From Gammaproteobacteria bacterium (GTDB lineage Bacteria; Pseudomonadota; Gammaproteobacteria; Eutrophobiales; Eutrophobiaceae): DNA of 53,652 bases. Below, piece after piece: positions 50,945 through 53,652 of the stretch. Location: assembly GCA_003645215.1 (NCBI GenBank), contig QNEM01000002.1, forward strand, positions 1-53,652, written 5' to 3'. How positions within the stretch are numbered: the first letter of the stretch is position 1; every line of letters starts with the position of its first letter. A model generated the notes under the pieces. The model did not search any database. It was given only the letters and a program-made list of their open reading frames with translations, and had not been told where the DNA came from. Made by a program: the position numbers and the translations under genes.

Positions 50945-52362
50945 GCTGTGCTCTCCCGTACGAAAAGGAATTTAAAGAATTCCACACCTTCACGCAGACG
51001 ACGCTTCATGATCTCCCAGTCCTGACACATCTCGAAAAATAGTGTTGCCATCTTCCATGGGCGGAAATAGAAACGTTTGTAGAAATTATCAACAGCTTCA
51101 AAGATATCATCACTGGGCAGATGTGGATAATTCAGTACTGAGTGTTGAACACCATCATCACCCACCAGTGTCGTATCATCAATCAACCAGCCATTTTCAA
51201 TGGCCTGCTTGTAGAGAAATGTTCCAGGATAGGCAGCAGGCAGTGACACCTGAATCGTTTGCGGGTTCAGTTCCTGGGCATATTTGATTGATTCTTCAAT
51301 GGTGTCTTTTGTTTCACCAGGAAGGCCAACAATAAAAGTCCCGTGAATGAGGATGCCCAGACTGTGGCAGTCCTTGGTAAACTGACGTGCAATATCTATT
51401 CGAATACCTTTCTTGATATTTATCAGGATCTGCTGATTACCGGATTCGTAACCTACCAGTAACAGTCGCAGACCGTTGTCTTTCATTATCTTCAGTGTTT
51501 CATAAGGGACATTGGCTTTGGCATTACAGGACCAGGTGATGCCCAGTTTGCCAATCTCTTTTGCCAGGGCTTCTACATGTTCGATGTTGTCCGTCAAGGT
51601 ATCATCATCGAAGAAAAATTCCTTAATCTCAGGGAAGTTATCTCTTGCATAAGTTAATTCCCCGATAATATTGTCAACCGAACGCGTGCGGTAATTATGA
51701 CCAGAAATAGTTTGTGGCCAGAGACAGAATGTACAATGAGATTTACAGCCTCTGCCAGTATAGAAAGACATATAAGGATGAAGCATATAACCATTGTAGT
51801 AATCTTTTGTGTCCAGATTTTCTTTATAAACCTTGGTCACCCATGGTAGGGAATCCATGTCTTCTATCAAGGCGCGATCTTTATTGTGTACAGGTTTGCC
51901 ATCTTTTTTGTAGATAATGCCATCGACTTCTTCGAGAGGTTTTCCCTCAGCGATTTCCTTGATGGTGAAATCAAACTCATTACCAGCGACAAAATCAATA
52001 GCATCAGAGGCAAGTACGGTATGGTCCGGGTTCACCGCAACATGCGGGCCGCAAAAGCCAATAATCAATTCTGGATTTTCCTGCTTGAATGCTTCTGCGA
52101 TTTTTACATCGTTTGGAAATGAAGGTGTGCTTGTATACAGCACAAGAAATTCATAATCAGTGGCCAGTGGTAAAACTTCTTCTAATGGTATGTCAGCTGC
52201 TGGTGCATCGATCAAACGGCTACCTTCAACCAGGGCTGAAAGTTGAGCCAACCATGTTGGATACCAGAAGGATTTCACTTCTCGTGTACATTGGTAACGT
52301 GAGCCGGCTCCGCCATCAAAGCCATTAAAGGAAGGCGGATTTAAAAATAATGTTTTTAACAT
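50941..52362 (-). CDS. hpnJ: Hopanoid biosynthesis radical SAM protein HpnJ
   Basis: HpnJ is a B12-binding-type radical SAM enzyme thought to contract the sugar ring to make the cyclitol ether of bacteriohopanetetrol. The 473-residue protein has an N-terminal cobalamin-like domain (residues 1-150, LFLNPPSFNGFDGGAGSRYQ, GFCGPHVAVNPDHTV), a 4Fe-4S motif GCKSHCTFC near residue 205, then the radical SAM barrel (NCKANVPYETLK-like, GTFIVGLPGETKDT). It lies 63 bp after hpnI and overlaps hpnK. AGGAG precedes the ATG by ten bases. Confidence 0.93.
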   Translation of the reverse strand: MLKTLFLNPPSFNGFDGGAGSRYQCTREVKSFWYPTWLAQLSALVEGSRLIDAPAADIPLEEVLPLATDYEFLVLYTSTPSFPNDVKIAEAFKQENPELIIGFCGPHVAVNPDHTVLASDAIDFVAGNEFDFTIKEIAEGKPLEEVDGIIYKKDGKPVHNKDRALIEDMDSLPWVTKVYKENLDTKDYYNGYMLHPYMSFYTGRGCKSHCTFCLWPQTISGHNYRTRSVDNIIGELTYARDNFPEIKEFFFDDDTLTDNIEHVEALAKEIGKLGITWSCNAKANVPYETLKIMKDNGLRLLLVGYESGNQQILINIKKGIRIDIARQFTKDCHSLGILIHGTFIVGLPGETKDTIEESIKYAQELNPQTIQVSLPAAYPGTFLYKQAIENGWLIDDTTLVGDDGVQHSVLNYPHLPSDDIFEAVDNFYKRFYFRPWKMATLFFEMCQDWEIMKRRLREGVEFFKFLFVRESTA

Positions 52363-52425
52363 CCCGATGGGACTCCTAATTTTTCATTAACTACAGAAAT
52401 GACATTCGGTAGTTTTAATGTGTTC

Positions 52426-53625
52426 TTAATTATCTTCTTTTATCAGTTCATTTGGATCAGTTTCTACATCTTCATGCATCAATCCCTCATCATCCACAGA
52501 AAAAGTGTGGTTCCTCCATTCAACTGAATGTCCCGTAAAACTGACGATTCGGATAACGAAGGAGAGTAGATCTCTCACAGGAATAAGCAGCCATGATCCT
52601 CGACCATTCAGGCCAAGCGCGGATTTTACCTGCAGGTGCAGCAAAATTCGAGCAGTAATCGTGATTCCCAGTATTGAGGCAGGTAAAAAGGTGTGCTGCG
52701 TGAATATGAGTGCGAATAGTGCGGTCAGGCTGCTTATCACTAATGTATCTGTCAGGAAGGTGCCCAGATAGCCCAGCGGTTCAACGGCCCTGAGTGTCCT
52801 TGCCCATCGAAGTTCATGTAAAAACAATGACTTACAGTTTGATTCGTAAGACAGGTTCTCTACAATTGTGTGTGATAAATGAATCTTATAGCCGCGCTCA
52901 GTGACCATTTGACCCAACATATAATCATCGGCAAGATAATCGCTCAGGGCTTCAAAGCCCCCAAAATCGGTCAATATTTCACGGCGTACGCCCATCGTCG
53001 CACCCAGGCAATAACTAATATCTTTTAGCGCATTAGATATAAGTACTGAAGGCAGAAACCATTCATTAATAAACATGGCATTCAGTCTTGATGCCAGGCC
53101 ACCTTCCGAGCGGCCTGAATAGAGACAGGTGACAGCACCATTTGCCGCATTGGCAAATGGCGCGACAATATCGTGCAGGTAGTTTTTACCTACGCGCATA
53201 TCACTGTCTGCAACCAGTAATAAGTCGTGTTTTGCTGTAGGGAACATATTAATCAGATTTGAAACCTTGTGATTTGAGCCATGTAGCCGTGTGTCGATGA
53301 CCATTTCCAGATCCAGTTGCGGATAATCCTGGATAATTTTTTCAATCACAGGAATTGCCGTGTCATCTTCGCCATGCAAGCCAAAGATAATTTGATATTC
53401 GGGGTAATCTTGTTCGCAGAACGATCTTAAATTCTCATCCATACCATGTTCCAGGCCGCAGATGGGTTTAAGCACCGTGGCCGGTGGTGTGAAGCCGGAA
53501 GGAATGTGGGGTCTTTTTCTGCTTTTGCGAAGTTCAATGATGCTGAAATTGGCGAACAATAAATAGCCAATGGCGCAGAAGCTAATCAGCACCAACAGAT
53601 CAAATATGATTTCGTAACTCCCCAT
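52426..53625 (-). CDS. hpnI: Hopanoid glucosaminyltransferase HpnI
   Basis: HpnI is a GT2/GT21-type glycosyltransferase (ceramide-glucosyltransferase-like) that adds N-acetylglucosamine to bacteriohopanetetrol. The 399-residue protein has an N-terminal membrane helix (5-25), PPATVLKPICGLEHGMDENL, a DSDMRV metal motif near residue 135, the DYLADDYMLGQ acceptor motif near 235, RWARTLRA (QxxRW-like) near 275 and two to three C-terminal helices. ATG 53625 is used rather than TTG 53628, but the frame stays open to the window edge, so an earlier start is possible. It heads hpnI-hpnJ-hpnK. Confidence 0.9.
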   Translation of the reverse strand: MGSYEIIFDLLVLISFCAIGYLLFANFSIIELRKSRKRPHIPSGFTPPATVLKPICGLEHGMDENLRSFCEQDYPEYQIIFGLHGEDDTAIPVIEKIIQDYPQLDLEMVIDTRLHGSNHKVSNLINMFPTAKHDLLLVADSDMRVGKNYLHDIVAPFANAANGAVTCLYSGRSEGGLASRLNAMFINEWFLPSVLISNALKDISYCLGATMGVRREILTDFGGFEALSDYLADDYMLGQMVTERGYKIHLSHTIVENLSYESNCKSLFLHELRWARTLRAVEPLGYLGTFLTDTLVISSLTALFALIFTQHTFLPASILGITITARILLHLQVKSALGLNGRGSWLLIPVRDLLSFVIRIVSFTGHSVEWRNHTFSVDDEGLMHEDVETDPNELIKEDN

Positions 53626-53652
53626 CAAGAAACCGCTAACAAATTGATTTAA

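Noticed and set aside
1..53652. CRISPR arrays, prophage, toxin-antitoxin or defence genes, tRNA and rRNA
   Set aside because: I looked for regular spacers, integrases, typical defence domains and cloverleaf-like sequences and saw none.

Overview
The window is a chromosomal segment of a gammaproteobacterium. It carries the lptD-surA-pdxA-ksgA gene order, apaG/apaH, ubiK, an lgt-thyA-folA run, HU, YhbY and glnK-amtB. Intergenic regions are AT-rich, and there are no phage genes, CRISPR arrays, tRNAs or rRNAs. Hopanoid side-chain genes (hpnI, hpnJ, hpnK), malate synthase G, GTP-type PEP carboxykinase and a large polyphosphate locus suggest a free-living environmental organism that stores phosphate. 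The genus cannot be told from sequence alone.

Region 1 (about 0.9-12.9 kb) is a phosphate/polyphosphate island: a helix-hairpin-helix protein with a very lysine-rich tail, PPK2, a PiT phosphate permease with a PhoU-like DUF47 partner, exopolyphosphatase, a CYTH-like/CHAD protein, SixA, PPK1, and an NptA-type Na/Pi symporter with its own PhoU-like tail. Four intergenic sites match the FNR/ANR box TTGAT-N4-ATCAA (two perfectly, two with one mismatch). They lie upstream of the HhH-ppk2 pair, the CHAD-ppx-DUF47-pit operon, ppk1 and the nptA-like gene. Read on each gene's coding strand they form one motif, TTGAT-(CTRA or similar)-RTCAA. This suggests that an oxygen- or NO-responsive Crp/FNR regulator controls phosphate uptake and polyphosphate turnover. 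It is the most interesting feature of the window.

Region 2 (13-30 kb) holds central metabolism and housekeeping genes: malate synthase G, an HU-like protein, pckG, a YyaL/SPATA20-type protein, lgt-thyA-folA, an ABC-F ATPase, a His-rich outer-membrane barrel beside a haem-binding DUF3365 protein, apaH-apaG, yifB and ubiK. Region 3 (29.5-36 kb) is a nitrogen locus: a TorF-type porin and a glnK-amtB pair, each behind a sigma-54 -24/-12 promoter, an unusual RnfD-like membrane protein with Sel1-like Cys repeats, and a second glnK-amtB pair.

Region 4 (36-48 kb) has a double cNMP-binding/rhodanese protein, aroE, two TRAP permease subunits without a binding protein, the ksgA-pdxA-surA-lptD operon (separated here from apaG-apaH by 13 kb), an SDR, YhbY and a TlpA-like thioredoxin. 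Region 5 (48-53.6 kb) has a diguanylate cyclase, a CDP-alcohol phosphatidyltransferase, a probable 250-bp MITE-like element and hpnK-hpnJ-hpnI. Dispersed inverted repeats built from GTGAAGA heptads recur at three gene ends.
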